Origin: Acidobacteriota bacterium
GTDB taxonomy: Bacteria; Acidobacteriota; Vicinamibacteria; Vicinamibacterales; JAFNAJ01
Direction of reading: 5' to 3'
Length of the DNA stretch: 32,491 nucleotides
NCBI GenBank assembly: GCA_016789685.1
Contig: JAEUQQ010000541.1
Coordinates: 1-32,491, forward strand
Shown here: one piece after another, positions 8,659 through 16,436 of the stretch
Layout of the letters: every line of letters starts with the position of its first letter
Numbering within the stretch: position 1 is the first letter of the stretch
Notes under the pieces: generated by a model
The model's database searches: none
Told to the model about the DNA's origin: nothing
Seen by the model: the letters and a program-made list of their open reading frames with translations, nothing else
Made by a program: the position numbers and the translations under genes

Positions 8659-8944
8659 GGGCGCTTCAGCGTAGCACGCAGCCCGTGTGCGACGCGCTGC
8701 CGGCCCATCGTCACGCGGGCGTCACATCGGGATGCCGATTGCAGATGTCGCGCAGGTGCCGGCCCTCGGCTCGTGCCACTCCCACGCCCCGGCTTCGTCG
8801 CGCCTGCCGTACAAAAGTTCGGGCCGCGGTCTGGCGCCGCGACCCGCAAGGAGGATGGATGAGAGGCCCTTGGAGTGGCCTGTCGTGAACGATAGGACGG
8901 TAGTCGCCGCAAAATAGTTTGGAGGCCGCGTTTCTCACGCCCGT
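8659..8944. other. Intergenic region upstream of murJ with a hairpin
   Basis: This is the largest gene-free stretch in the window. It holds a hairpin at 8821-8845 with 9-bp arms (one G-U pair) and a 7-base loop. On the minus strand the hairpin is followed by CGAACTTTTG, a weak T-run, so it could end the GT4 transcript. On the plus strand AAGGAGG occurs directly before ATGGATG around 8851-8858, which would open only a 20-codon frame. No longer convincing gene is present. A murJ promoter must lie here; TACGCT about ten bases above the GTG is the only weak -10 candidate I see. Confidence 0.4.
8821..8845 (-). terminator. Possible terminator hairpin after GT4 gene
   Basis: The arms GGGTCGCGG and CCGCGGCCC (minus strand) pair over nine positions with one wobble pair, around the loop CGCCAGA. 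The following bases are CGAACTTTTGT, a short and interrupted T-run. The site lies about 100 bases below the GT4 stop, far for a terminator, so a role in the murJ leader is an equal possibility. Confidence 0.35.
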
Positions 8945-10111
8945 CTAACGGCGTCGGCCGGTGATGGCGCTGCGGTACAGGTCGAGGTAGCGCCCCAGGA
9001 CGACCGCCGGCCGGAACTCGGCGTCGAGCGTCACCTGCGTCTGCGGCGACGTCCGGCGCGGGACGGCCAGCGCGGCGGCCACCGCGGCGGCGAGTTCCGG
9101 CGCCCGCTCGCGCGCGACGACGGCGACGTCGGGGCCGAACAGGCGATGCAGTTCCACGCCGCCCGGATGATCGGCGCTCACCACCGGCGTGCCCGAGGCC
9201 AGGGCCTCGATCGCCACGGTCGGCAGCGCCTCGAGCAGCGACGGCAGCACGAACAGGTCGGCCGCCGCCACGTACTGGGCCACGCGCTGGTTGGGAATCA
9301 ACCCGGTGAAGGTGATGTGGCGGGCCACGCCGAGCGACTGCGCCCGCATCTCGAGGTCGGTCTTGAGCTGCCCCGTGCCGCAGATGACCAGGTGCGTGTC
9401 GGGGTGCGCGGCGAGGATGCCCGGCATCGCTTCGATCAGGTAACGCTGGCCGGCGAGCGGATGCAGGCGCTTCACGTTGACCAGCAGGTGGCGCGCCCGC
9501 ACGCCGAGGTGCGCGCGCAGCGCCGCCTGCGCGCCGGCATCGACGAAACTGAAGGCGTCGGCGACGGGCGGATAGACCACCGAGAGCCCGGGCCGATCGA
9601 GGCCCGCGCCGATGGCGTGCTCCATGAGGCCGCCGCTGTAGAACGCGACGCGCGACGCGCGCCGGTACAGGCGCGTGAAGAGGTCGAGGCCGACTTTCTT
9701 CCGGTAGTGCCAGATCTCGGTGCCGTACAGCGTGAACACCACCGGCTTGCCGCGACTGAGCGCCAGCAGTCCGCCCGCCTCGGCCAGCAATCCGTTGCTG
9801 TGGACGTGCACGATGTCGGCGCGGTCGACGACTGGCGCGACGTCGCGCCTGATCCGCATCGCCTCGAGCAGCGACGCCAGCTTCAGCGATCCGAGCACGC
9901 GCGCGTCGCGATGCCGCGAGGGCAGGTAGGTGGCGGGGATCATCGGCGATCCCTGCGACTGGCGTGGCGGGTGCGCGACGAAGCTCACCTCGTGCCCCGC
10001 CGAGATCGCCCACTGGCCGAGGTGCGCGGGCAGTAGCGCGTTGGCGGCCTGGTCGGGCGGCAGGTGCGGCGTGATGTGGCAGATGCGCAGGTGCGCGCCG
10101 GGCGTCGTCAT
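8945..10111 (-). CDS. GT4 family glycosyltransferase
   Basis: The product is a soluble or membrane-associated GT-B glycosyltransferase that moves a sugar from a nucleotide donor to a glycan or lipid acceptor. The start is the ATG at 10111-10109, which overlaps the deacetylase stop as ATGA; the longer open frame upstream is a shadow of the deacetylase. The 388-residue chain has an N-terminal Rossmann domain (ICHITPHLPPDQAANALLPAHLGQWA, ADIVHVHSNGLLAE). Its C-terminal Glycos_transf_1 domain has the donor-site motif: AADLFVLPSLLEALPTVAIEALASGTPVV, about 290-320, with the E-x7-E pair. The N-terminal part resembles capsule and LPS mannosyl- or N-acetylhexosaminyl-transferases. It is last in a tightly coupled six-gene run (16384 down to 8945). 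Donor and acceptor are unknown. Confidence 0.92.
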   Translation of the reverse strand: MTTPGAHLRICHITPHLPPDQAANALLPAHLGQWAISAGHEVSFVAHPPRQSQGSPMIPATYLPSRHRDARVLGSLKLASLLEAMRIRRDVAPVVDRADIVHVHSNGLLAEAGGLLALSRGKPVVFTLYGTEIWHYRKKVGLDLFTRLYRRASRVAFYSGGLMEHAIGAGLDRPGLSVVYPPVADAFSFVDAGAQAALRAHLGVRARHLLVNVKRLHPLAGQRYLIEAMPGILAAHPDTHLVICGTGQLKTDLEMRAQSLGVARHITFTGLIPNQRVAQYVAAADLFVLPSLLEALPTVAIEALASGTPVVSADHPGGVELHRLFGPDVAVVARERAPELAAAVAAALAVPRRTSPQTQVTLDAEFRPAVVLGRYLDLYRSAITGRRR

Positions 10112-11082
10112 GAGCGGGGTGCGCACCACGCGTCGCGGCACTCGACCATGGTCATCGGCGTCGCCGCCAGGTCGCGCGTGGCAAACGCGAGGAACCGGTC
10201 GAGCCGATCGAGGAACGCGTCGAGTTCGGCCTGCGTGCGGTTGTACGGGCTGCCGCCGACGATGATCTCGCTCGAGTGGAAGATGACGTTGAGCAACGGC
10301 TCGCCGGCCGCGGCCAGCCGCGCCGCCAGCGCGCACATGTCGTCGAGCGACGAGTACGACGGGCGCAGCCACATGGGCCTGACGATCCCGAGCTTCCTGA
10401 GGACGCGCTTGGTGGTGTACGGCTTCGGGGCTCTCGTCCACGCCACCTGCAGGGCCTGCGGGACGTCGCGGCTCAGGCCGCACGAGACCGGCAGCTCGAG
10501 CACCTGGCTCGTGCCCGCCCGCGTGGCCGAGTCGTAGGCGAGGAAGTACGGCGCGAGCGGCGCATCGGCGAAGTCGGGCCCGCCCTTGTGCGCCTCGCAG
10601 AAGAGCGGCGCGACGCTCGACTCCACCGTGTAGCCCCCGCGTTCGAGCGCCTGGACGTGATCCGCAGAGAAACCGAACCGCCCCGAGCGGTACGATCGCG
10701 GCCGCTCGCCGACCGCGTCGCCAATGGCCTCGGTGAGCGCGCGCAGCTGCGCCTCGAACTGCGCGATGGGCAGTGTCGACGCGTAGGCGTGCGCGAGGCG
10801 GTCGGCCTCGCTGACGGGCGGCGTTTCCCACGCGTGGTGGTGCGCGCCGATCTCGCACCCGCCGCCCTCGCGGAGCGCACGCAGCACGTCAGCCGATCGC
10901 GCGTCGGTGGCCACCGGGTGCGTGATCAGGTACGTCGGACGCACGCCGTGCCTGCGGAACAGGGCGTGCAGCGTCGGCAGGGCGTACAGGTTCTCGAACG
11001 TCGGCTGCGCCCGCTTCGCCGCCGACCACTGGTCGTCGCTCTCGGTGTCGATCCCCACGAGCAGGGCGGGCCAGCGGCTCAT
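10108..11082 (-). CDS. WalW-like polysaccharide deacetylase (NodB fold)
   Basis: This 324-residue protein belongs to the carbohydrate esterase 4 type fold and should remove N- or O-acetyl groups from a polysaccharide or lipid-linked sugar. The first motif, LLVGIDTESDDQW, supplies catalytic and metal Asp residues in a form typical of WalW-like enzymes rather than the classic TFDDG. The metal His motif is EIGAHHHAWETPP. The arginine motif is YRSGRFGFSADH, and the C-terminal VIFHSSEIIVGGSPYNRT is also characteristic. No signal peptide is seen, so it probably acts in the cytoplasm on a precursor, before flipping. The start at 11082-11080 overlaps the GNAT stop, and its own stop overlaps the GT4 start, both as ATGA, implying translational coupling and matched amounts of the three enzymes. 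Confidence 0.9.
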   Translation of the reverse strand: MSRWPALLVGIDTESDDQWSAAKRAQPTFENLYALPTLHALFRRHGVRPTYLITHPVATDARSADVLRALREGGGCEIGAHHHAWETPPVSEADRLAHAYASTLPIAQFEAQLRALTEAIGDAVGERPRSYRSGRFGFSADHVQALERGGYTVESSVAPLFCEAHKGGPDFADAPLAPYFLAYDSATRAGTSQVLELPVSCGLSRDVPQALQVAWTRAPKPYTTKRVLRKLGIVRPMWLRPSYSSLDDMCALAARLAAAGEPLLNVIFHSSEIIVGGSPYNRTQAELDAFLDRLDRFLAFATRDLAATPMTMVECRDAWCAPRS

Positions 11083-12122
11083 CGGTCCTGGTCGGAATCG
11101 CCCAGCGTCACGTGCCAGGTGCCGGTGTCGGTGTAGAACGCCTCGCCGACGCTGAAGGCGTTGATCTTCGCGACGAATTCCATGGTCGAGGCCACCTCGA
11201 AATACCCGTTCCGCCTGAGCATCGTGCGGAACCGCTGGTCGAGGCAGAACGTGCGGATCTTGTCGGAGTCGGCGTCGCGCGCCGCCCTGTCGACGAACCG
11301 CACCAGCGTGTCGAACGCCGCATCGTCGGTCGGGTCGGTGAGGAAGTCGACGAGCAGCGTCACCTTGCCGCGCGGCTCTCGCGCGTGCCGGTAGACGGCG
11401 TAGCCGACGACCTCGTCGTCGCGCGACACGGTCGCAATCGTGTAGCGCACGTGCGGCGGCCAGATGTACTTCCACTGCAGGTACGCCGCGTCGCGCCGCA
11501 CCGCGAAGGCGAACCGGTCTTTCACCCGATCCCAGAGTGCGGTGAACCGCTCGTCGAACTGGCGCGTGGTGGTCGTTTCGCCGCGCAGCGGGCGCGCGCG
11601 CGCCACGACCTTCACGACCGGGTACGCGAGCGCGCCGATCAGCCGGTTGATCGGCGTCGGCCACTTCGGGTGGCGGAAGGCGCGGCGCGTCAGCGGCTTC
11701 ACCAGGCACGGCACCGGGCCGACATTGGGCCAGCGCAGCTTCTTGAACAGGCGGAACGAGCCCTCAGAGAGGCCGAGGCCGAGCGACGCGCCGACGTTCG
11801 TGTCCCAGGTGCCAAACAGGATCTCGCCGAGTCCCTGCCGCTGGCGCTCCGGGGCGACCATCACGTCCATGCCCCACGCGGCATCGACGTCGGCGCCGAG
11901 CACCCGCGTCCTGACGGGCATGGTCGCGTACTGCCCGATGATGGCGGGGCCCTCGCGCGCGATCCAGATCAGCGGGCCCGTCGCGGGGTTGTTGGGGTTC
12001 CTCGTGTACTGCCAGTCCCAGCGGAGGCGATTGGCCTCGGCCATGTCGGCACCGAACACGCGGCGATACAGGTGCTCGATCGCGCTGCGATCGCCCTGCC
12101 TGAACGACTCGATCGTCGGCAT
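11079..12122 (-). CDS. GNAT family N-acyltransferase, long form
   Basis: The protein is 347 residues from an ATG at 12122-12120. Its N-terminal half is a GNAT domain, with the acyl-CoA pyrophosphate loop in APERQRQGLGEILFGTW (about 95-111). The C-terminal half (DERFTALWDRVKDRFAFAVRRDAAYLQWKYIWPP, then YTIATVSRDDEVVGYAVYRH) reads like a second, degenerate GNAT lobe, a layout also found in acyltransferases of polysaccharide loci. It sits between a methyltransferase and a deacetylase with overlapping codons, so an amino-sugar acylation step is a reasonable inference: one enzyme removes an acetyl group and the next could add a different acyl group. The acyl donor cannot be read. The longer frame starting at 12797 is a shadow of the methyltransferase. 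Confidence 0.85.
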   Translation of the reverse strand: MPTIESFRQGDRSAIEHLYRRVFGADMAEANRLRWDWQYTRNPNNPATGPLIWIAREGPAIIGQYATMPVRTRVLGADVDAAWGMDVMVAPERQRQGLGEILFGTWDTNVGASLGLGLSEGSFRLFKKLRWPNVGPVPCLVKPLTRRAFRHPKWPTPINRLIGALAYPVVKVVARARPLRGETTTTRQFDERFTALWDRVKDRFAFAVRRDAAYLQWKYIWPPHVRYTIATVSRDDEVVGYAVYRHAREPRGKVTLLVDFLTDPTDDAAFDTLVRFVDRAARDADSDKIRTFCLDQRFRTMLRRNGYFEVASTMEFVAKINAFSVGEAFYTDTGTWHVTLGDSDQDR

Positions 12123-12955
12123 CAGTGCCTCAGCACGTACTCCATGTTCCCGATGACGATGTCTTGCGTCAACGGGCTCTCGCGCAGCCATCGGGCGATG
12201 GGGGCGGGCAGGTTCCTGAACGTCTTCGTCACGTGCAGGTGCTCGTGCACGATCGAGAAGCCGGCATCGGCGATCTGGCCGCGCAGCCGCTGCAGCGTGA
12301 CCAGTTCCAGCAGGTCGTCGTGCTTCATCCTGCCCTGCCGGGCGAGCTTGATGAACGAGTTCTCGTCGGCGGGTTCCCGCAGGGCGCCGGGCGCGTTGGC
12401 GGCGAGCCACACGAACGTCTTGAAGGCGAGCGTGCGCCCGATCAGCAGGTGCAGCGGAATCGGCACCTTGAGGCGCGGCAGGTGCGCGCCGGCAAACGAC
12501 AGGTACGGCGACGTCGACAGGTACATCCAGCCGCCGGGCTTGAGCACCCGCGCGCACTCGCGCATGTAGCGCGGCGCGTCGTGCACGTGCTCGATGACCG
12601 CGTGCGACAGCACGACGTCGAACGCGCCCGACTCGAACGGCAGCGCGCAGCCGTCGGCCTGCAGGAACGAGAGGTTCGTGATGCCCTTCTCGGCCGCCAG
12701 CCGCGTGCCCGCATCGCGGAACCGATCCACGAGGTCGATCGCGTGGACGTGGTCGGACTCCTCGGCGAACGACAGCGGCATGCCGCCACCCCCGCACCCG
12801 GCGTCGAGCACCTGCCCGCGCAACTGCACGCCCTGGCGGTCGAGCCAGGTCAGCACCTTGGCGCTGCGCCAGTACTCGAACAACGCGTAGTCGTACTCCG
12901 ACCTGAAGCGCCGATCGGCATGCGCCTTGATGGCGCCCTCGTCAATCGTGCGCAC
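12122..12955 (-). CDS. Class I SAM-dependent methyltransferase
   Basis: The 277-residue product has the methyltransferase type 11 fold. Motif I is VLDAGCGGGGMPLSF (about 50-64), which binds SAM. The acidic residue of motif II is in VHAIDLVDRF, and motif IV is FDVVLSHAVIEHVHD, followed by LKPGGWMYLSTSPYLS. The C-terminal third, with LLIGRTLAFKTFVWLAANAPG, is hydrophobic in places and may touch the membrane or a lipid-linked substrate. Its stop overlaps the GNAT start by one base (TGATG), and its start overlaps the end of the upstream GT-C gene by 14 bases. It therefore belongs to the glycan operon, where O-methylation of a sugar is the likely role. Confidence 0.9.
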   Translation of the reverse strand: MRTIDEGAIKAHADRRFRSEYDYALFEYWRSAKVLTWLDRQGVQLRGQVLDAGCGGGGMPLSFAEESDHVHAIDLVDRFRDAGTRLAAEKGITNLSFLQADGCALPFESGAFDVVLSHAVIEHVHDAPRYMRECARVLKPGGWMYLSTSPYLSFAGAHLPRLKVPIPLHLLIGRTLAFKTFVWLAANAPGALREPADENSFIKLARQGRMKHDDLLELVTLQRLRGQIADAGFSIVHEHLHVTKTFRNLPAPIARWLRESPLTQDIVIGNMEYVLRH

Positions 12956-14750
12956 CGGGAACCTCGGGAGGGGGATTCTTCTCGATCAACGCCGCCATGT
13001 CCTCGCCGGTGCCCGACTCGGCAACCGGAACCATCCAGCGTACCCTGCGGCGAGGGTAGGCGTCGAGCACTTCGGTGATCACCGACCCTTCGTACCCCAC
13101 CCGGGGCCGCACGTACGTCAGGACGAACCGGGCATCGTCCCGGCGGAACCGGTCGTCGTAGTTCCCGAAGTTCCGGCCCACGAAGATGGGCACGATCCGG
13201 CTCTCGAGGGCCAGGCCGTTGGCCAGCTTGCCCTGCACGAGGGTGCCGGGCGGCAGGCGCTCGGCGACCACCCGCATGGCCCCGTAGTTCTCGTAGGTGC
13301 GTCCGCCGGCCCACTGGGCCCACTGGACGAGGTCGCCCGCGCACAGGAGCCCCGCCAGGGCCAGGGCACCGCGGAGGCCCACCTGGCGTGCCGACAGCAG
13401 GCGCGGAATCCACGGCCAGGTCGCGACGAGGGCCACGGCCACCACCGCCGCCAGGGCCGCCGACAGGCGCACCGACGGGCCAATCTGGTAGAGGAAGGCG
13501 AGCCGCGCCAGCGCGCCGACGGCGAGGTAGGCGACGTACAGGAGGAGCGGCAGCGCCCAGGCCACACGGCGCCGGGGGATGTCGGCCACCGTCGCGGGCA
13601 GCAGGCGCCCCTCGCGTCCGAGCGCCAGGGCCGCCACGCCGATCAGGGCCGGGATCAGGAACACCAGCCGGCGTTCATTGCCCACGTCGTGCACGAGGAG
13701 TTCGGCCGTCCCGACGACAATCCACGCCAGCAGGAGCCGCTCGCCGGCGCGCGTGTCGCGCCAGCGCACCAGCAGGCCGATGCCGGCCGTGAGCGCCACC
13801 ACGAACGTGAACCACATCCGCGTGAAGATGTCGTGCACGACCGGGAACCACGAGAAGCGGTCGACGAACGCCCTGACCGTGTAGCTCGGCTTCCGCGTCA
13901 CCGACATCTGCCAGTTGTAGAACACGTAGTCGGCCAGGTTCGGCAGCACGAAGGCCAGGAACGCCAGCGCCCCGACGCCCACCAGCGCCCCCAGCATCAC
14001 CCGTAGGGGCGCATCATGATGCGCCCCCCCCCGCTGACCCACGTGCCCGCCGCCCTCCCGCCCCGCCCACCATGTCTCGACCAGCCCGGCGACGCAGACG
14101 AGCCCCATCCCCGCCACGAAGAACACCGCCGACGCCTTCGTGAAATACGCCAGCCACGCGCACGTCGCGGCGACGACCGCCCATCCCGCATGCCGGCCCG
14201 TCGTGGCGTTGACGAACGCCCACCAGCCCGCCACGCAGAAGGCGACCATCGTCGCCTCCATGAGCGCCGCGCGCGAATACATGACCCACACGTAGTTCGT
14301 GGCGAGCAGCGCTGCCGCGATCAGGCCAGCACCGCGCCCGCCGAGGCGCGCCACCCCCGCGCCCAGCGCCGCGACGGCGAGCACGCCTGCCAGCATCGAG
14401 ACGAGCCGGGCCTGCCAGAGCCCGACGCCAAACGTCTCGAACGACGCGTATTCGAGCGCGGTGAACACCGGCGCGACGTACATCGGGTTCCAGTTGTCGC
14501 GGTCGACCGTCCACGTGCCCCACAGGGCCTTGTTGCGGGCGTTGTGCGTCCACGCGCCCTCGTCGTGCCAGACGACACCGACCGGCGTTTCCCACGGCGG
14601 GTCGGCGAGCGGGAAGGCGCCGCGCAGCAGCGCCGCGACGGCCAGGACGAGCAGCAGCAGCCCGGCGTAGGCGCGCGGGGTCAGGTCGCGAACGCGCTGC
14701 GTCAGGCAGACGTCGACGGGCGTGCCGTTGACCTTCGGGGGCACGGTCAT
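12942..14750 (-). CDS. Membrane GT-C glycosyltransferase (GT39/GT83-like)
   Basis: The start is the ATG at 14750-14748, which overlaps the stop of the preceding GT-C gene as ATGA; the frame upstream is a shadow. The 602-residue protein has about 12 hydrophobic helices and the acidic pair of GT-C enzymes in the first periplasmic loop (VGVVWHDEGAWTHNARN, about 48-64). It should transfer a sugar from a polyprenyl-phosphate donor on the periplasmic side. The C-terminal 150 residues (after about 450) form a soluble periplasmic domain. A hydrophilic loop between helices, GREGGGHVGQRGGAHHDAPLRVMLG (about 230-254), is encoded by a palindrome plus nine consecutive G bases (coding strand) and looks like an in-frame insertion. 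Slippage there would truncate the enzyme. Confidence 0.87.
   Translation of the reverse strand: MTVPPKVNGTPVDVCLTQRVRDLTPRAYAGLLLLVLAVAALLRGAFPLADPPWETPVGVVWHDEGAWTHNARNKALWGTWTVDRDNWNPMYVAPVFTALEYASFETFGVGLWQARLVSMLAGVLAVAALGAGVARLGGRGAGLIAAALLATNYVWVMYSRAALMEATMVAFCVAGWWAFVNATTGRHAGWAVVAATCAWLAYFTKASAVFFVAGMGLVCVAGLVETWWAGREGGGHVGQRGGAHHDAPLRVMLGALVGVGALAFLAFVLPNLADYVFYNWQMSVTRKPSYTVRAFVDRFSWFPVVHDIFTRMWFTFVVALTAGIGLLVRWRDTRAGERLLLAWIVVGTAELLVHDVGNERRLVFLIPALIGVAALALGREGRLLPATVADIPRRRVAWALPLLLYVAYLAVGALARLAFLYQIGPSVRLSAALAAVVAVALVATWPWIPRLLSARQVGLRGALALAGLLCAGDLVQWAQWAGGRTYENYGAMRVVAERLPPGTLVQGKLANGLALESRIVPIFVGRNFGNYDDRFRRDDARFVLTYVRPRVGYEGSVITEVLDAYPRRRVRWMVPVAESGTGEDMAALIEKNPPPEVPGAHD
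14006..14032. repeat. Palindrome plus nine-base homopolymer inside a glycosyltransferase gene
   Basis: Bases 14006-14027 are a perfect 22-bp palindrome: GGGGCGCATCA followed by its exact reverse complement. The right-hand C-run continues to 14032, giving nine C on the plus strand and nine G on the coding strand. In the coding frame this region gives RGGAHHDAPLR, a polar loop between membrane helices. A perfect palindrome abutting a homopolymer is unlikely to arise from selection on the protein alone. It resembles a small palindromic repeat that has landed in frame. Confidence 0.8.
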
Positions 14751-16384
14751 CCGCGCCGCTTCCAGATGGCGAAGTTGCCGACGTCGGCCGCGCGCTCGTA
14801 GCCGGCGTCGAGCCACGCGCCGAGGCGCGCGTCGCCGAGGAAGAACGTGTACGAGTCGGGGCCGTCGGGATCCCAGTCGTGCCGCTGCAGGACGACGAGT
14901 TGCGGGCGCGTGCGCGCCAGTTCGTCGAGCGTGCCCGACACGCCGTAGCCCGGCGTGCCCTCGAGGAACCCGACGATGACCGGTCGGCTCCAGTAGAACC
15001 GCGACGCGCTCACCCGGTCGGCGAGCGTGAGGGCGAAGGGCGAGAATCCGAAGACGAAGACGCGTTCGCCCGGCGCACTGTTGGCGCGCAGGTAGCCGGC
15101 GAGTTCCTCGATCGCGAGCGCGCTGAACTTGTCGCCCGACTCGCGGCGGCCGAAGCGCTCGAGGTACGCCTCGCGCGGCAACTGGTGCGTCAGGCCCCTG
15201 AAGTCGTGCACCGTGTAGTCGATCGCCTTGGGGATGGTCGTGACCCGCCACACCCCCGTGGCCAGGAGCACCAGCAGCACGGTGCGCGGCACCAGTCCGA
15301 GGTGGCGCCAGGCCCAGGCGAGTCCGAGGCCGGCGGCGAGCGCCAGCGGTGGCCATGCCTGTACGAAATACTGCGGCAGGCCGCGGCTGCCGTTGACCGC
15401 GATCGAGACGCACGCCGCCACCACCCACAGCGGGACGAGCCACAGGCGCGGCGCGGCGAGGGCGCGCCCGAGCAGGATGACGCAGCCAAGCCCGCCCATC
15501 CACCAGAGCGAGTCGATCCACGAGTACTGCACCGGGAAGGTCACCAGGTAGCGCAGGACGTCGGCGGCCGAGCGGTAGGTCTCGCCCGAGTAGAGGAGGT
15601 TGTAGGTGAAGGTTGCGTGGTAGAGGTCGTCGAGGATCCCGGCACTCGCGAAGGCCGCGATGGTGGCGAGGATCGGCAGCGCCACACCCCCGACGAGCGG
15701 CAGCCAGGCCGAGACCAGTCGGCCGGGCAGCGGCCGCGAGTCGCGCATGGCCAGGCGGCCGACGGCGAGCACGGCCACCGCTGGCAGCAGCGCACTGAGG
15801 GCGTTGTACTTGTAGAGGCCGGCGATGCCGAGGCAGACGCCGCCCCAGAGCGACCAGCGCCAGCGGAAGGCCGACGCGCGCGGCGTCGGTTCATCCTCGT
15901 CTGACGCCTTGAGCAGGGCGTGCAGGCCGAGCGCGATCCAGAAGCCGATGAACAACTCGCACTGGGCGCGGATGCGGGCGCCGCCGAGGCGCGTGTGCGC
16001 GGGGTTGGCGAGCAGGAGGTAGAGCAGCGCGACGGTGACGCCGGCGCCAGCCGAGCCCGTCAGCCGCCTGGCCAGCAGGAAGAGCAGCCCGGCGATGCCC
16101 AGGCTCACGACCAGGTCGGTGAGGGCCACGACGCGGCCGTCGGGCCAGGCGGCCCACATCAGCGCGTAGGTGGCATGGATGGCAGGCGGCTTCTGGTCCC
16201 AGGCATCGCGATACGTCAGGTCGCCCGCGAGCAGGCGCTGCCCGCCGTACAGGTAGAGTCCCTGATCGCCGCCCGGGGGCTGCGCGATCGACGGCACGCG
16301 CACGAGCACCAGCGCCACGAAGGCAAGCAGCGCCAGGAGGCGCGTGCGCGGGCTCAGCGATGTGGGGCGTCCGGACGAAAGCAC
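14747..16384 (-). CDS. Membrane GT-C glycosyltransferase (GT39-like)
   Basis: The 545-residue protein starts at a GTG (16384-16382). It is first in the six-gene glycan run and is divergent from the GT2 gene. It has a short signal-anchor helix, then the loop QPPGGDQGLYLYGGQRLLAGDLTYRDAWDQKPPAIHATYAL (about 36-76). In this loop GDQG stands where most GT39 enzymes have an Asp-Glu pair, so one acidic residue is replaced by Gln, while a second Asp is kept in RDAWDQKPP. About ten further helices and a soluble C-terminal domain follow. As a GT-C enzyme it should use a polyprenyl-phosphate sugar at the periplasmic face. The family of the 'GDQGLY...WDQKPP' type is common in uncharacterised bacterial glycan loci. 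Stop and next start overlap as ATGA. Confidence 0.87.
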   Translation of the reverse strand: MLSSGRPTSLSPRTRLLALLAFVALVLVRVPSIAQPPGGDQGLYLYGGQRLLAGDLTYRDAWDQKPPAIHATYALMWAAWPDGRVVALTDLVVSLGIAGLLFLLARRLTGSAGAGVTVALLYLLLANPAHTRLGGARIRAQCELFIGFWIALGLHALLKASDEDEPTPRASAFRWRWSLWGGVCLGIAGLYKYNALSALLPAVAVLAVGRLAMRDSRPLPGRLVSAWLPLVGGVALPILATIAAFASAGILDDLYHATFTYNLLYSGETYRSAADVLRYLVTFPVQYSWIDSLWWMGGLGCVILLGRALAAPRLWLVPLWVVAACVSIAVNGSRGLPQYFVQAWPPLALAAGLGLAWAWRHLGLVPRTVLLVLLATGVWRVTTIPKAIDYTVHDFRGLTHQLPREAYLERFGRRESGDKFSALAIEELAGYLRANSAPGERVFVFGFSPFALTLADRVSASRFYWSRPVIVGFLEGTPGYGVSGTLDELARTRPQLVVLQRHDWDPDGPDSYTFFLGDARLGAWLDAGYERAADVGNFAIWKRRG

Positions 16385-16436
16385 TGGTGCAGTTCCCGCC
16401 TGTTGCGTCAGAATCGTCGCTTCAGAGCCACGACGC

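Noticed and set aside
8687..8917. 76-codon open frame in the gap upstream of murJ
   Set aside because: No ribosome site at its start, Arg/Pro/Ser-rich composition and no family resemblance; a shadow frame on the other strand is equally long.
16344..16436. Upstream ATG start for the GT2 gene
   Set aside because: It would overlap the divergent GT-C gene and add 31 residues without family similarity; the GTG at 16437 fits better.
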